Assembly: GCA_030148165.1 (NCBI GenBank)
Contig: JASBTZ010000007.1
Coordinates: forward strand, 310,001-374,000
Length of the DNA: 64,000 nucleotides
Direction of reading: 5' to 3'
Origin: Bacteroidota bacterium
GTDB taxonomy: Bacteria > Bacteroidota > Bacteroidia > Flavobacteriales_D > Crocinitomicaceae
In this document: piece after piece, positions 1-9,197 of the stretch
Layout of the letters: each line of letters starts with the position of its first letter
Numbering within the stretch: position 1 is the first letter of the stretch
The notes under the pieces: model-generated
Database searches by the model: none
Seen by the model: only the letters and a program-made list of their open reading frames with translations
Told to the model about the DNA's origin: nothing
Made by a program: the position numbers and the translations under genes

Positions 1-352
1 CTTAACAGGTCTTACATTGGCGACAGTTGGTATGCAATACTTCATGATCATAGATTGGCCAATGAATATTGGTGGTAAACCAAACTTTACCTATCTGGAA
101 AACATTTTGGCATTTATTCCAATCACATTTGAGTTTACCGTATTATGCGCAGCTCACGGAATGGCGATCACTTATTTGCTACGAAATAAAACCCTGCCAG
201 GAATGCCGGCTGACAACCCTGATCCCCGAACAACCGACGATAAGTTTGTTATGGAATTGAGAACATCAGAAAATGCAAACTTCAGTGCTGATGAGCTTAC
301 AAAAATGGTAAAGGATACAGGAATTGTTGAGATAGACGAAAAAGTTATTTAA
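1..352 (+). CDS. actD: Alternative complex III subunit ActD (DUF3341), 3' part
   Basis: The reading frame is open from the first base, so the 5' end lies outside the window; a TTG at 17 is internal and not a start. ActD is a small membrane subunit of alternative complex III, the quinol:cytochrome c oxidoreductase that replaces bc1 in many Bacteroidota. The visible 116 residues hold a membrane helix around the window edge and a second one (AFIPITFEFTVLCAA) followed by a charged C-terminal tail. The GGKP...FIPITFE stretch is typical of DUF3341. It is followed 20 bases later by the cytochrome subunit actE and then actF, the usual act gene order, which makes the assignment firm despite the truncation. 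Confidence 0.9.
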   Translation, partial: LTGLTLATVGMQYFMIIDWPMNIGGKPNFTYLENILAFIPITFEFTVLCAAHGMAITYLLRNKTLPGMPADNPDPRTTDDKFVMELRTSENANFSADELTKMVKDTGIVEIDEKVI

Positions 353-372
353 TAATCTTTCACAAAGAGAAG

Positions 373-1110
373 ATGAAAATAAATAGAAAAATAATAGTTC
401 GATTGAGTGTTGTAGTAGCCGGAGTGGCTGTTATGTCATCTTGTTCGGCAGATAAAGACAGTGCAGGATTGGAGTATATGCCAGACATGTATCGTTCTGC
501 AGCGATCGAACCATATGTTGATTATGGTGAGATCAGAGAAGTGACACATGATGATCTTAAAGTGAGATTGTCTGCTATGGTTCCTCCAAGTGGTACGATT
601 CCATTTTATGGAACGGATTCAATGACAGTCGCTTTAAATCTTCCTTATCACAGACTCGCGAACACGTCTTTCAAACTGTCACACGGAATGTATGACGCTG
701 AGCTGACTGATGTAAACGAATATGAAGCGGCAGCAGCAGATGGGAATATGATTAAACTCACAGAAGAAAACGTTGAAGGAATTTTCGCTAAAGGGAAAGA
801 ATTATACAACGTTAACTGTGCACACTGTCATGGAGATAAAGGAGATGGAAACGGACCAATGGTTGAAAGCGGAGCATACGTTGGGGCAGCTGTTTTGACG
901 TCGCTTGAAATTAGTGATGGACAGATGTTCTATTCGATCTATTATGGAAAAGGTCAAATGGGTGCACACTCGTCTATTTTGAACAAAGAAGAGATCTGGA
1001 CGGTTATCCATTATATCAACAAATTAAAGGATGGTTCTTATGGACCTGGTTCTGAAATGATGACGGAAGAAGTAGAAGAAACTTCAGAAGAAAATCAACC
1101 TACAGAATAA
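373..1110 (+). CDS. actE: Alternative complex III monoheme cytochrome c lipoprotein ActE
   Basis: This is the electron-transfer cytochrome c subunit of alternative complex III, anchored on the periplasmic face of the inner membrane. A signal peptide ends in a lipobox with the lipidated cysteine at residue 24 (MSSC). A single c-type heme motif CAHCH lies at residues 149-153 within a cytochrome c fold that begins around residue 130 (GKELYNVNC); a methionine in the KGQMGAHSS stretch is the likely sixth ligand. The region from about 60 to 110 contains the VPPSGTIP segment typical of ActE. The last 20 residues are acidic and low complexity. It sits between actD and actF with short gaps and is surely co-transcribed. 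Confidence 0.93.
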   Translation: MKINRKIIVRLSVVVAGVAVMSSCSADKDSAGLEYMPDMYRSAAIEPYVDYGEIREVTHDDLKVRLSAMVPPSGTIPFYGTDSMTVALNLPYHRLANTSFKLSHGMYDAELTDVNEYEAAAADGNMIKLTEENVEGIFAKGKELYNVNCAHCHGDKGDGNGPMVESGAYVGAAVLTSLEISDGQMFYSIYYGKGQMGAHSSILNKEEIWTVIHYINKLKDGSYGPGSEMMTEEVEETSEENQPTE

Positions 1111-1154
1111 TCCTTAAGGGAAGAGAATAAAAATTTGAATACTAAAGAATAGCA

Positions 1155-2357
1155 ATGGAATTTAAAATCGCAAATAAAGCAAAAACACTTACGACCGTTC
1201 TAATGATAGTCGGTGTGGTTTTTACAATTATCGGTGTTGCGCTTAATGTTGGAGGGCATCATTTCGGTACAAGGTTTTTAGTGAGCAGTCTTGCGAACAG
1301 TTACTTCTTCTTCCTGTTGGGATTAGGGGCATTATTCTTCTTAGCGCTTAATTACGCGACTGAATCAGGATGGTATGCTTCTATCAAACGGGTTATTGAA
1401 GGTGTTGCTGGATGGTTGCCGTGGGGCATCGCATTCATGATACTGGTTCTAATTGCAATTTCAGCTATGGATGGAGCACACATCTATATATGGATGGACT
1501 CGGCTTATACGACGGAAGGTAGCGCTCACTACGACCCGATCATTGATGGGAAGTCAGCGTATCTTAATTTGTTATTCTTCTGGATCAGAACATTAGTATA
1601 TATGGCGATCTACTATCTATTCTGGATAGGATTTAGAAAGAGATCACTGGAAGAGGATAAAGTTGGAGGGACGGAATTACACTTCAAGAACTACCGAAGA
1701 GGAGCTCTTTTCTTAGTATTCTTTGCTGTATTTAGTTCAACTTCAGCATGGGACTGGATCATGTCAATTGACGTGCATTGGTTCTCTACGCTATTTGGAT
1801 GGTATACCTTCTCTGGAATGTGGGTATCAACGATGGTTGTGTTAATCCTATTGATCATTCACCTTAAAAAACATGGATATCTTCCTCGCGTAAATGAAAA
1901 TCACATTCACGATTTAGGTAAGTGGACATTTGCAATTTCATTCCTTTGGTCGTACTTATGGTTCTCCCAGTTTATGTTGATCTGGTACGCAAACATTCCT
2001 GAGGAAACGACATACTTTATTAATAGAATTGAAAACTTCCAGATCTTGTACTTTACGATGTTCGTAATCAATTTCGCATTCCCGATGTTGATTCTAATGT
2101 CAAGAGACGCGAAGAGAAATACAGGTATTCTAACCTTTGTTGGTCTGATCATTTTGGCAGGTCATTGGGTAGATGCATACTTGATGGTTGCAGGAGGATC
2201 ACTAGGAGCAAATGCATGTATTGGATTTGTGGAAATTGGAATGGCAATTTTACTTGCAGGCTTGTTTATTAGAGTCGTGTTAACTAACCTGACAAAGGCT
2301 CCGTTGACACCTGTGAATCACCCATTCTTGGATGAGAGTATCCATCATGAATTTTAA
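1155..2357 (+). CDS. actF: Alternative complex III quinol-binding membrane subunit ActF (NrfD-like)
   Basis: ActF is one of the two NrfD/PsrC-like polytopic subunits of alternative complex III and helps bind menaquinol. The 400-residue protein has about ten predicted membrane helices spread over its whole length (first helix around 13-32, last around 355-375), separated by short loops such as DWIMSIDVHWFSTLFG, a hallmark of the family. Length is normal. It lies 44 bases after actE and 38 bases before coxB, so oxidoreductase and terminal oxidase genes form one transcription unit, in keeping with the ACIII-oxidase supercomplexes known in Bacteroidota. The other large subunits (actA, B, C) should lie upstream of the window. 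Confidence 0.92.
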   Translation: MEFKIANKAKTLTTVLMIVGVVFTIIGVALNVGGHHFGTRFLVSSLANSYFFFLLGLGALFFLALNYATESGWYASIKRVIEGVAGWLPWGIAFMILVLIAISAMDGAHIYIWMDSAYTTEGSAHYDPIIDGKSAYLNLLFFWIRTLVYMAIYYLFWIGFRKRSLEEDKVGGTELHFKNYRRGALFLVFFAVFSSTSAWDWIMSIDVHWFSTLFGWYTFSGMWVSTMVVLILLIIHLKKHGYLPRVNENHIHDLGKWTFAISFLWSYLWFSQFMLIWYANIPEETTYFINRIENFQILYFTMFVINFAFPMLILMSRDAKRNTGILTFVGLIILAGHWVDAYLMVAGGSLGANACIGFVEIGMAILLAGLFIRVVLTNLTKAPLTPVNHPFLDESIHHEF

Positions 2358-2395
2358 TTTATAAACGGAATTGATCATTAATAATATTTGAATAG

Positions 2396-3661
2396 ATGGT
2401 AACGAAATTGGTCATTTTATTAGTAGTTGTTTTAGGAATCTTAGCGATCGCACAAATGATGCGAGTGTATGAGTTATCCTCTAAACTTACGAACAAACAG
2501 GAACACGAGATCAGCAATCGCGACAACAACATGAACGCGAAGCTGATGTTATTATTTATGATTGTCCTTTTCGGATCATTTATTTGGATGATCCTGAAGT
2601 ATGGATGGACTGGTAGAGGCGAAGCCGCTGCTCCTCATGGAAGAGAGTTGGATTGGCTAATGAACTTGAACCTGATCATCATTACGATTACGTTTTTCCT
2701 AACGAACACACTTCTGTTTTTCTTCTCTTACAAGTACGTGAAAAAAGAAGGTGTTCCTGCACTTTATTATCCGCACAATAATAAACTAGAGATGCTTTGG
2801 ACAGTTGTACCTGCCTGTGTTCTAGCAGTGATCATTATTCTTGGACTGAAAAAGTGGAATGAAGCAACGGATCTAGCAAAGCCGGAAGCAATTGTTGTAG
2901 AGTTGTTCTCTAAGCAATTTGACTGGACGGCTAGATATTCAGGTGTAAACAATAAACTTGGATACTTCGACTACAAATTGACAACCGACAACAATGAGCT
3001 TGCTATAATGACAACAAATACGATCGATTCCGCGATCTATCAAATGGAAAGTGGGACGACTGGAATGGAAGCGTTAGAAGCAAAGCTAAATGATCCTAAC
3101 ATTGTTATGGTTCCTGAAGACAGAGAAAAAATGGAGGCGGATCTTGCCAGAAAGGAACGCATGATTCGTTTGTTGTATCAAATGAGGGAAAAACATGATT
3201 CTGAATTAGATGCTTTGGCTTGGGACGACATTATTCAAAAGGACACGCTTTATCTATGCAAGAATAAAGAATATGAATTTAACTTCCGCTCAAAGGATGT
3301 AATTCACTCTGCGTATTTCCCGCACTTCAGAGCGCAGATGAACACAGTGCCGGGATTAACTACTCGATTCAAGTTTACTCCGGATATCAGCACTGCTGAG
3401 ATGAAAAAGATAAAGGACGATGAGAACTTTAACTATGTTCTTCTTTGTAATAAAATCTGTGGTGGTGCACATTACAAAATGAGAATGATGGTGGTTGTAT
3501 TAGAAGAAGCTGATTACAACGACTGGATGAGATCAAAATTGAATAAGACGTTCAAGGATACATACTTTCCTCAGGCTGCGCCTGTAGAGCAAGTTGTAGA
3601 GGAAGCAGATGTAGAGGAGGTTGAAGCTGGAGAAGATAACCCTGAGAACGAAGGAGAATAA
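2396..3661 (+). CDS. coxB: Cytochrome c oxidase subunit II (CuA)
   Basis: Subunit II of an aa3-type oxidase; it accepts electrons from cytochrome c at the binuclear CuA site on the periplasmic side. The CuA ligands are complete: a histidine in DVIHSAYFP and C351, C355, H359, M362 in CNKICGGAHYKM. The residue between the cysteines that is a Mg-binding glutamate in mitochondrial-type enzymes is lysine here, a form I recall from other flavobacterial subunits. At 421 residues it is long: there are about four hydrophobic segments instead of two before the cupredoxin domain, and a charged insertion (about residues 215-285, helical, rich in E/K/M) interrupts that domain. The C-terminal 25 residues are acidic. 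coxA follows after 28 bases. Confidence 0.93.
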   Translation: MVTKLVILLVVVLGILAIAQMMRVYELSSKLTNKQEHEISNRDNNMNAKLMLLFMIVLFGSFIWMILKYGWTGRGEAAAPHGRELDWLMNLNLIIITITFFLTNTLLFFFSYKYVKKEGVPALYYPHNNKLEMLWTVVPACVLAVIIILGLKKWNEATDLAKPEAIVVELFSKQFDWTARYSGVNNKLGYFDYKLTTDNNELAIMTTNTIDSAIYQMESGTTGMEALEAKLNDPNIVMVPEDREKMEADLARKERMIRLLYQMREKHDSELDALAWDDIIQKDTLYLCKNKEYEFNFRSKDVIHSAYFPHFRAQMNTVPGLTTRFKFTPDISTAEMKKIKDDENFNYVLLCNKICGGAHYKMRMMVVVLEEADYNDWMRSKLNKTFKDTYFPQAAPVEQVVEEADVEEVEAGEDNPENEGE

Positions 3662-3689
3662 ATATTAATATAATTTAAACTAGATAAGA

Positions 3690-5495
3690 ATGGCTGCAGT
3701 AGCGCACGAAGCACACGGACATCACGACGATCACGGACATCACGAAGAGCACTTCGTATCGAAGTATATCTTTAGCCAGGATCACAAAATGATTGGGAAG
3801 CAATTCCTCGTAACAGCTGTTTTCATGGGAGTTGTTGCTATGTTATTGTCCCTGCTATTTAGAATTCAGTTGGCATGGCCTGGTGAAAGCTCGGATTTCC
3901 TAAGCTTTTTCCTTGGAGATACCTGGGCACCGGGAGGAGTGATGAAAGAGGACATGTACCTTGGATTGGTGACTATTCATGGTACCATAATGGTATTCTT
4001 CCTTCTTACAGGTGGACTGTCAGGTACTTTCTCGAATATACTTATCCCGTTACAGTTAGGAGCACGTGATATGGCTTCGGGCTTTTTGAACATGTTATCA
4101 TACTGGTTCTTTGCCTTGTCATCACTTATCATGTTCGTATCATTATTTGTTGAAACAGGACCAGCAATGGCCGGTTGGACGATTTATCCTCCACTTTCAG
4201 CATTGCCTCAAGCGATTAGTGGTTCGGGCTTAGGAATGACCTTATGGTTGTTCTCCATGGCTATATTTATTGCTGGTTCATTGATTGGTTCATTGAACTA
4301 TATCGTAACGGTTATTAACTTAAGAACAACTGGTATGACTATGACTAGAATGCCACTTACCGTATGGGCATTCTTCGTTACAGCTATCTTGGGGGTTCTT
4401 TCATTCCCGGTTCTTCTTTCCGCAGCAGTGTTGTTGATCATGGATAGATTGGCTGGAACCAGTTTTTATTTATCGGATATTATCGTAGGTGGTGAAATGT
4501 TAACTCAGCACGGTGGATCGCCATTGTTATTCCAGCACTTGTTCTGGTTCCTTGGTCACCCGGAAGTATACATCGTACTATTGCCTTCACTTGGATTGTC
4601 GTCGGAGATTATTGCAACAAACGCACGAAAACCAATATTTGGTTATCGGGCGATGATTGGATCAATTCTGGCAATTGGATTCCTGTCGTTTATTGTATGG
4701 GCACACCATATGTTCGTCACAGGTATGAACCCATTCCTGGGATCCGTATTCGTCTTTACCACATTGTTGATCGCGATTCCATCAGCGGTTAAGGTGTTTA
4801 ACTACATAACGACCCTTTGGAGAGGTTCAATCGTGTACACACCGGCAATGTTATTCGCAATTGGATTGGTGTCTACATTCATCACAGGTGGTGTTACAGG
4901 AATTATCCTGGCAGATGCTGCACTTGATATTGCGGTTCACGATACCTATTTCGTTGTCGCCCACTTCCACGTTGTTATGGGTCTGTCAGCCGTATTTGGA
5001 ATGTTTGGCGGAGTATACCACTGGTTCCCTAAGATGTACGGTCGTATGATGAATACCAGATTGGGTTACATTCACTTCTGGATCTCCATAGTAGGAGCTT
5101 ACGGAGTATTCTTCCCAATGCACTTCGTGGGTATTGCAGGAGCACCTCGTAGATATTATGACTATTCAGTTTATGCAGACTTCGATATTTCATCGTACAA
5201 CATGCAAATGGATCTGAATGTAGTAATTACCATATTTGCATTTATTGCAGCGTGTGGTCAGCTGATATTCTTGTATAATTTCTTCTACAGTATATGGAGA
5301 GGACCTGTAGCAGTACAGAACCCATGGAGAAGTACAACACTTGAATGGACGGCACCGGTAGAACATCTACATGGAAACTGGCCTGGAGATCTACCAACTG
5401 TATATAGATGGCCTTATGATCTTTCGAAGCCAGGAGCGGAAGAAGATTTCATTCCTCAGACAGTTCCGTTAGCGGAAGGAGAAGAGGAACATTAA
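3690..5495 (+). CDS. coxA: Cytochrome c oxidase subunit I, type A1
   Basis: The catalytic subunit that reduces oxygen at the heme a3-CuB site and pumps protons. Heme a ligands H97 and H427, heme a3 ligand H425, and CuB ligands H290, H339 and H340 are all present. Y294 in GHPEVY is the cross-linked tyrosine, and E292 in the same motif marks a type A1 D-channel enzyme; K368 (SAVKVF) is the K-channel lysine. Around twelve helices are seen over 601 residues. The N-terminus carries a histidine-rich stretch, residues 6-21, with eight histidines, before the KYIFSQDHKMIGKQF start of the conserved fold. It is the last gene of the act-cox operon and is followed by a strong terminator. Confidence 0.97.
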   Translation: MAAVAHEAHGHHDDHGHHEEHFVSKYIFSQDHKMIGKQFLVTAVFMGVVAMLLSLLFRIQLAWPGESSDFLSFFLGDTWAPGGVMKEDMYLGLVTIHGTIMVFFLLTGGLSGTFSNILIPLQLGARDMASGFLNMLSYWFFALSSLIMFVSLFVETGPAMAGWTIYPPLSALPQAISGSGLGMTLWLFSMAIFIAGSLIGSLNYIVTVINLRTTGMTMTRMPLTVWAFFVTAILGVLSFPVLLSAAVLLIMDRLAGTSFYLSDIIVGGEMLTQHGGSPLLFQHLFWFLGHPEVYIVLLPSLGLSSEIIATNARKPIFGYRAMIGSILAIGFLSFIVWAHHMFVTGMNPFLGSVFVFTTLLIAIPSAVKVFNYITTLWRGSIVYTPAMLFAIGLVSTFITGGVTGIILADAALDIAVHDTYFVVAHFHVVMGLSAVFGMFGGVYHWFPKMYGRMMNTRLGYIHFWISIVGAYGVFFPMHFVGIAGAPRRYYDYSVYADFDISSYNMQMDLNVVITIFAFIAACGQLIFLYNFFYSIWRGPVAVQNPWRSTTLEWTAPVEHLHGNWPGDLPTVYRWPYDLSKPGAEEDFIPQTVPLAEGEEEH

Positions 5496-5513
5496 GTCCC
5501 GATAAAATTAAAA

Positions 5514-5546
5514 AGAGCCCTTCGTTAAATGACGAGGGGCTTTTTT
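5514..5546 (+). terminator. Rho-independent terminator of the act-cox operon
   Basis: A ten-pair stem (AGCCCTTCGT at 5516-5525 with ACGAGGGGCT at 5532-5541, one G-U pair) closes a six-base loop and runs into six T residues. It lies 20 bases after the coxA stop and directly before the ruvB promoter box. Confidence 0.9.
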
Positions 5547-5547
5547 G

Positions 5548-5555
5548 TATTTTTG
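5548..5555 (+). promoter_or_regulatory. Putative -7 box for ruvB
   Basis: TATTTTTG matches the Bacteroidota -7 consensus TAnnTTTG. It begins two bases after the T-run of the preceding terminator and ends 16 bases before the ruvB GTG. No TTG -33 element is seen at the expected distance. Confidence 0.45.
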
Positions 5556-5571
5556 GTAGAAGTCGTAAACC

Positions 5572-6594
5572 GTGGAAGAAACATTTGACTATAGACAAGA
5601 AGCCGAAAATCATAATGATGGCGATTATGATAAGGTGTTGCGCCCGAAGAAATTGGATGATTTCACAGGGCAAAAGAAGGTCGTCCACAATCTTGAAATA
5701 TTTGTTCAGGCAGCGAAACTCAGAAAAGAACCCTTGGATCATGTTTTATTGCACGGCCCTCCGGGACTGGGTAAAACAACTCTCGCAAATATCATAGCAA
5801 ACGAATTAGAAGTGTCCTGTAAGGTTACAAGTGGTCCTGTACTTGATAAACCAGGTGACCTCGCCGGCTTACTAACAGGATTAGAGCGTGGGGATGTATT
5901 ATTCATTGATGAAATACACCGTATGAGTCCGGTCATCGAAGAATATTTATACTCCGCCATGGAAGACTATCATATCGATATTATGATCGACAGTGGTCCC
6001 AATGCGCGAACTGTGCAAATAGAGTTGAGTCCGTTTACTTTGATTGGAGCTACGACCAGATCAGGTTTATTAACCTCTCCTTTAAGGGCTAGGTTTGGAA
6101 TCAATTCCAGATTGGAATATTATGATTCAAAGACTTTGACAATGATCGTAGAACGATCCGCAGGATTGCTCGATATACCCATTACAGAAGAAGCATCGTA
6201 TTCCATTGCAAGTCGATCAAGAGGCACGCCTAGAATCGCAAATTCCTTGTTGCGTAGAGTTAGAGACTTTGCGCAGATAAAAGGTGATGGTACCATTACA
6301 TCGGAAATCACGAATATGGCCCTGGAAGCTTTGAATGTTGATCAATCCGGTTTGGATGAAATGGATAACAAGATTCTCGATATCATTATTGACAAATTTA
6401 AAGGTGGACCCGTTGGAATTTCAACGATCGCTACAGCCGTCGGTGAAAGTACGGGAACGATTGAGGAAGTGTATGAGCCATTCTTAATTATGGAGGGCTT
6501 CCTGATGCGAACGCCTCGAGGTAGAAAGGCGACCGAAAAAGCCTACAATCATTTGGGTAAGGATCAAGGGTTCAGTCAGGGTGGATTATTCTGA
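5572..6594 (+). CDS. ruvB: Holliday junction branch migration ATPase RuvB
   Basis: RuvB forms hexameric rings that, with RuvA, drive branch migration of Holliday junctions during recombination and repair. The 340-residue protein has Walker A (GPPGLGKTT, residues 62-70), Walker B (LFIDEIH with D113, E114) and the [16 protein letters not shown] stretch with sensor and arginine-finger residues; the winged-helix domain fills the C-terminal third ([12 protein letters not shown]). Length is normal for the family. The start is a GTG, the only candidate that places the conserved [11 protein letters not shown] region at the usual distance from the N-terminus. It has its own promoter box after the cox terminator, and queG follows with a 7-base gap. 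Confidence 0.97.
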   Translation: MEETFDYRQEAENHNDGDYDKVLRPKKLDDFTGQKKVVHNLEIFVQAAKLRKEPLDHVLLHGPPGLGKTTLANIIANELEVSCKVTSGPVLDKPGDLAGLLTGLERGDVLFIDEIHRMSPVIEEYLYSAMEDYHIDIMIDSGPNARTVQIELSPFTLIGATTRSGLLTSPLRARFGINSRLEYYDSKTLTMIVERSAGLLDIPITEEASYSIASRSRGTPRIANSLLRRVRDFAQIKGDGTITSEITNMALEALNVDQSGLDEMDNKILDIIIDKFKGGPVGISTIATAVGESTGTIEEVYEPFLIMEGFLMRTPRGRKATEKAYNHLGKDQGFSQGGLF

Positions 6595-6601
6595 TACCCC
6601 A

Positions 6602-7543
6602 ATGGATCAAAAGCAATCAAATACACAATTCATAAAACAAAAAGCAAAGGAGCTGGGATTCTTTTATTGCGGGATCTCCAAGGCAGGCTTTTTAGAAGAA
6701 GAGGCAGATCATCTCGAAGCGTGGTTGAAAAGGAGTTATAACGGCAAGATGTCGTATATGGAAAACCATTTTGATAAGCGATTGGATCCTACCTTGTTGG
6801 TGGATGATGCAAAGTCAGTCGTATCTCTTCTACTGAATTATTATCCGGAAGAGCGATTACCGGAAGGAAACAATGATCTGAAGATATCAAAATATGCATA
6901 CGGTACAGACTATCATTTTGTCATAAAAGATAAACTCAAGCAACTTCTGAGAGTTGTACAAGAGAAAATTGGAGAAGTAAATGGTCGAGTGTTTGTTGAT
7001 TCTGCTCCCGTGATGGATAAAGTTTGGGCGAAAAAGAGTGGACTTGGTTGGATCGGTAAGAATACAAATTTGATTCATCCGAAGAGTGGTTCATTCTTTT
7101 TTATTGCGGAATTAATTCTCGATCTGGAACTGGAAATTGATGGTCCAATCAAAGATTATTGCGGTACTTGTACGAAATGTATCGATGAGTGCCCAACGGA
7201 TGCGATCGTTGAACCATATGTAGTAGATGGATCAAAATGTATTTCCTATTTAACCATTGAGCTTAAGGATGAGCTGTTACCCAGAGAATTTAATGGTAAA
7301 ATGGATAATTGGTTTTTTGGCTGTGACATTTGTCAGGATGTCTGTCCCTGGAACAGATTCTCCAAACCAACAAGTGAACCTTCATTTGCACCATCCAGTG
7401 CTTTAAAAAACATGTCGGGTAATGATTGGCAAGACCTGACCGAAGAAGTATTCCGCGAGCTATTTAAAAACAGTGCGGTTAAACGCACTAAATACACAGG
7501 ATTGAAAAGGAATATTAATTTTCTAACAAACAAAGAGAAATAG
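6602..7543 (+). CDS. queG: Epoxyqueuosine reductase QueG
   Basis: QueG carries out the last step of queuosine synthesis, reducing epoxyqueuosine to queuosine in the wobble position of GUN-reading tRNAs, using cobalamin and two 4Fe-4S clusters. The C-terminal half has the two cluster motifs: [12 protein letters not shown] followed by a lone cysteine ([10 protein letters not shown]), and [11 protein letters not shown]. The [13 protein letters not shown] segment of the catalytic domain is also clear. I chose the ATG at 6602 over an in-frame GTG at 6581 that overlaps ruvB, because MDQKQSN gives a normal N-terminus. It is probably co-transcribed with ruvB. queA, another gene of this pathway, is at 41621. 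Confidence 0.95.
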   Translation: MDQKQSNTQFIKQKAKELGFFYCGISKAGFLEEEADHLEAWLKRSYNGKMSYMENHFDKRLDPTLLVDDAKSVVSLLLNYYPEERLPEGNNDLKISKYAYGTDYHFVIKDKLKQLLRVVQEKIGEVNGRVFVDSAPVMDKVWAKKSGLGWIGKNTNLIHPKSGSFFFIAELILDLELEIDGPIKDYCGTCTKCIDECPTDAIVEPYVVDGSKCISYLTIELKDELLPREFNGKMDNWFFGCDICQDVCPWNRFSKPTSEPSFAPSSALKNMSGNDWQDLTEEVFRELFKNSAVKRTKYTGLKRNINFLTNKEK

Positions 7544-7604
7544 CTATTTCGAGTTTGAAGGCTGGCATGATATTTCGTAAATTGTTGATCTTAAATTAAT
7601 CAAT

Positions 7605-9188
7605 ATGCCTTTAACTCCTTACACGGGGCCGTGGACCAAGGCAGAAGCTGCTCATTTGCTTCGGAGGACTACGTTCGGCCCAACTAATCAGCAAATTTTG
7701 GATGCTGTAACGAATGGTTTAAGTGCTACGGTGACTGCATTATTGCAGATTCCAGCTATTACTGAACCGGTAGCCTTCCACCCGGATGAAACGATCGTTC
7801 CTTTTGGCTCCTCCTGGGTTAATGCCGTTTATCCGTCTGGAGCAGTTCAAGCGCAATCGGTTGAAGTTGCAAGACAATGGTCTCTAGGGGCCTGGGCGAT
7901 GGAAAGGATCAATAAAGAACAAATGACGATAGCTGAAAAGCTTTGCTTGTTCTGGCAAAATCATTGGGCCGCTTCTCCCGGATTCGATGCTCGTGCAACC
8001 TACGATTATCATGCCTTGATACGGCAATATGCGCTCGGAAATTTTAGGCAGTTTGCGAAGGATATGACAATTAACCCCAATATGTTGCTATTTCTTAACG
8101 GTGCAACGAATAATGTCTTTAGTCCAAATGAGAACTATGCGCGTGAATTACTGGAGTTATTTACAATTGGAAAGGGTCCTCAAATTGGTCCCGGTGATTA
8201 TTCGAACTATACCGAAGATGATGTAGCAGCTGCAGCTAAGATCTTAACGGGTTATTATGTAGATGGACTACGCTCTGACACGCTAACAGATGTGACGGCT
8301 GTTTATAATGCAATTTTGCATGACACGTCGACCAAAACGATGTCTTATCATTTTAATAATGCAGTAATTCCGAACAACGGTGCTAACGAATATGCAGACC
8401 TAATTGATGTGATATTCTTACAGGATGAAGTTGCTTACCATATTTGCAGAAAGTTGTACCGCTATTTCGTGTGCTTTGACATCACCCCTACAATTGAAAC
8501 AACAGTCATTACGGAAATGGCTACCACGTTGATCTCGAATAACTATGAGATTTTACCGGTACTAACGGAGTTATTCAACAGCGCTCATTTCTACGATATT
8601 ACGGTACGAGGTGCTATTATTCGCGGTCCTTTGGAGACCTTGTATGCCATGATGAATTCAACAGGAACTGAGCCCGCATTCAATTTAGCAACCGACCTGG
8701 AAATGCAGCTGAATATATATTGGTTGGCCGAAATTATGGGTCAGGCGTACGCCTCACCACCGAGTGTGGCAGGATGGCCAGCATATTATCAGGAACCATC
8801 GTTCTCGAGACTTTGGGCAAATTCAACTACGCTTAAAACAAGGTTTGACGTAAGTTCGTTCTTAACGATTTACACGGGGATCCCGGTTAACGGAGACTTT
8901 CTCAAATTAGACGTTCTGAATTTTGTAGACAACTTATCATTGCCGCCGGATGCTCCAACAGTTATCGATGATATGTGCGATGTATTTTGCCCAAAAGGTG
9001 TTGACGTCGTTCAGAAGACGATATTACAATCCATTCTTACTAATGGACAGCCAGCTTTTGAATGGACCATGCAGTACAATGATTATCTGGCGAATCCGGG
9101 AAATCCTGTTTTTGAAGATCCCGTTAGAATTAGAGTAGAATTAGTTTTGGCGAAGCTGTTTCAGATGCCGGAATTTCATGCAATGTAG
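7605..9188 (+). CDS. DUF1800 family protein
   Basis: A 527-residue member of the DUF1800 family, which has no settled biochemical function. The start WTKAEAAHLLRRTTFGP and the motif NHWAASPGF followed by ENYARELLELFTIG are characteristic of the family. No signal peptide is seen at the chosen ATG, although relatives are often exported; I find no in-frame upstream start that would add one. The gene is followed after 9 bases by a DUF1501 protein, a pairing seen widely in bacteria, which suggests the two products act together outside the cytoplasm or at the cell surface. No terminator separates them. Confidence 0.88.
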   Translation: MPLTPYTGPWTKAEAAHLLRRTTFGPTNQQILDAVTNGLSATVTALLQIPAITEPVAFHPDETIVPFGSSWVNAVYPSGAVQAQSVEVARQWSLGAWAMERINKEQMTIAEKLCLFWQNHWAASPGFDARATYDYHALIRQYALGNFRQFAKDMTINPNMLLFLNGATNNVFSPNENYARELLELFTIGKGPQIGPGDYSNYTEDDVAAAAKILTGYYVDGLRSDTLTDVTAVYNAILHDTSTKTMSYHFNNAVIPNNGANEYADLIDVIFLQDEVAYHICRKLYRYFVCFDITPTIETTVITEMATTLISNNYEILPVLTELFNSAHFYDITVRGAIIRGPLETLYAMMNSTGTEPAFNLATDLEMQLNIYWLAEIMGQAYASPPSVAGWPAYYQEPSFSRLWANSTTLKTRFDVSSFLTIYTGIPVNGDFLKLDVLNFVDNLSLPPDAPTVIDDMCDVFCPKGVDVVQKTILQSILTNGQPAFEWTMQYNDYLANPGNPVFEDPVRIRVELVLAKLFQMPEFHAM

Positions 9189-9197
9189 ATCTGAATT

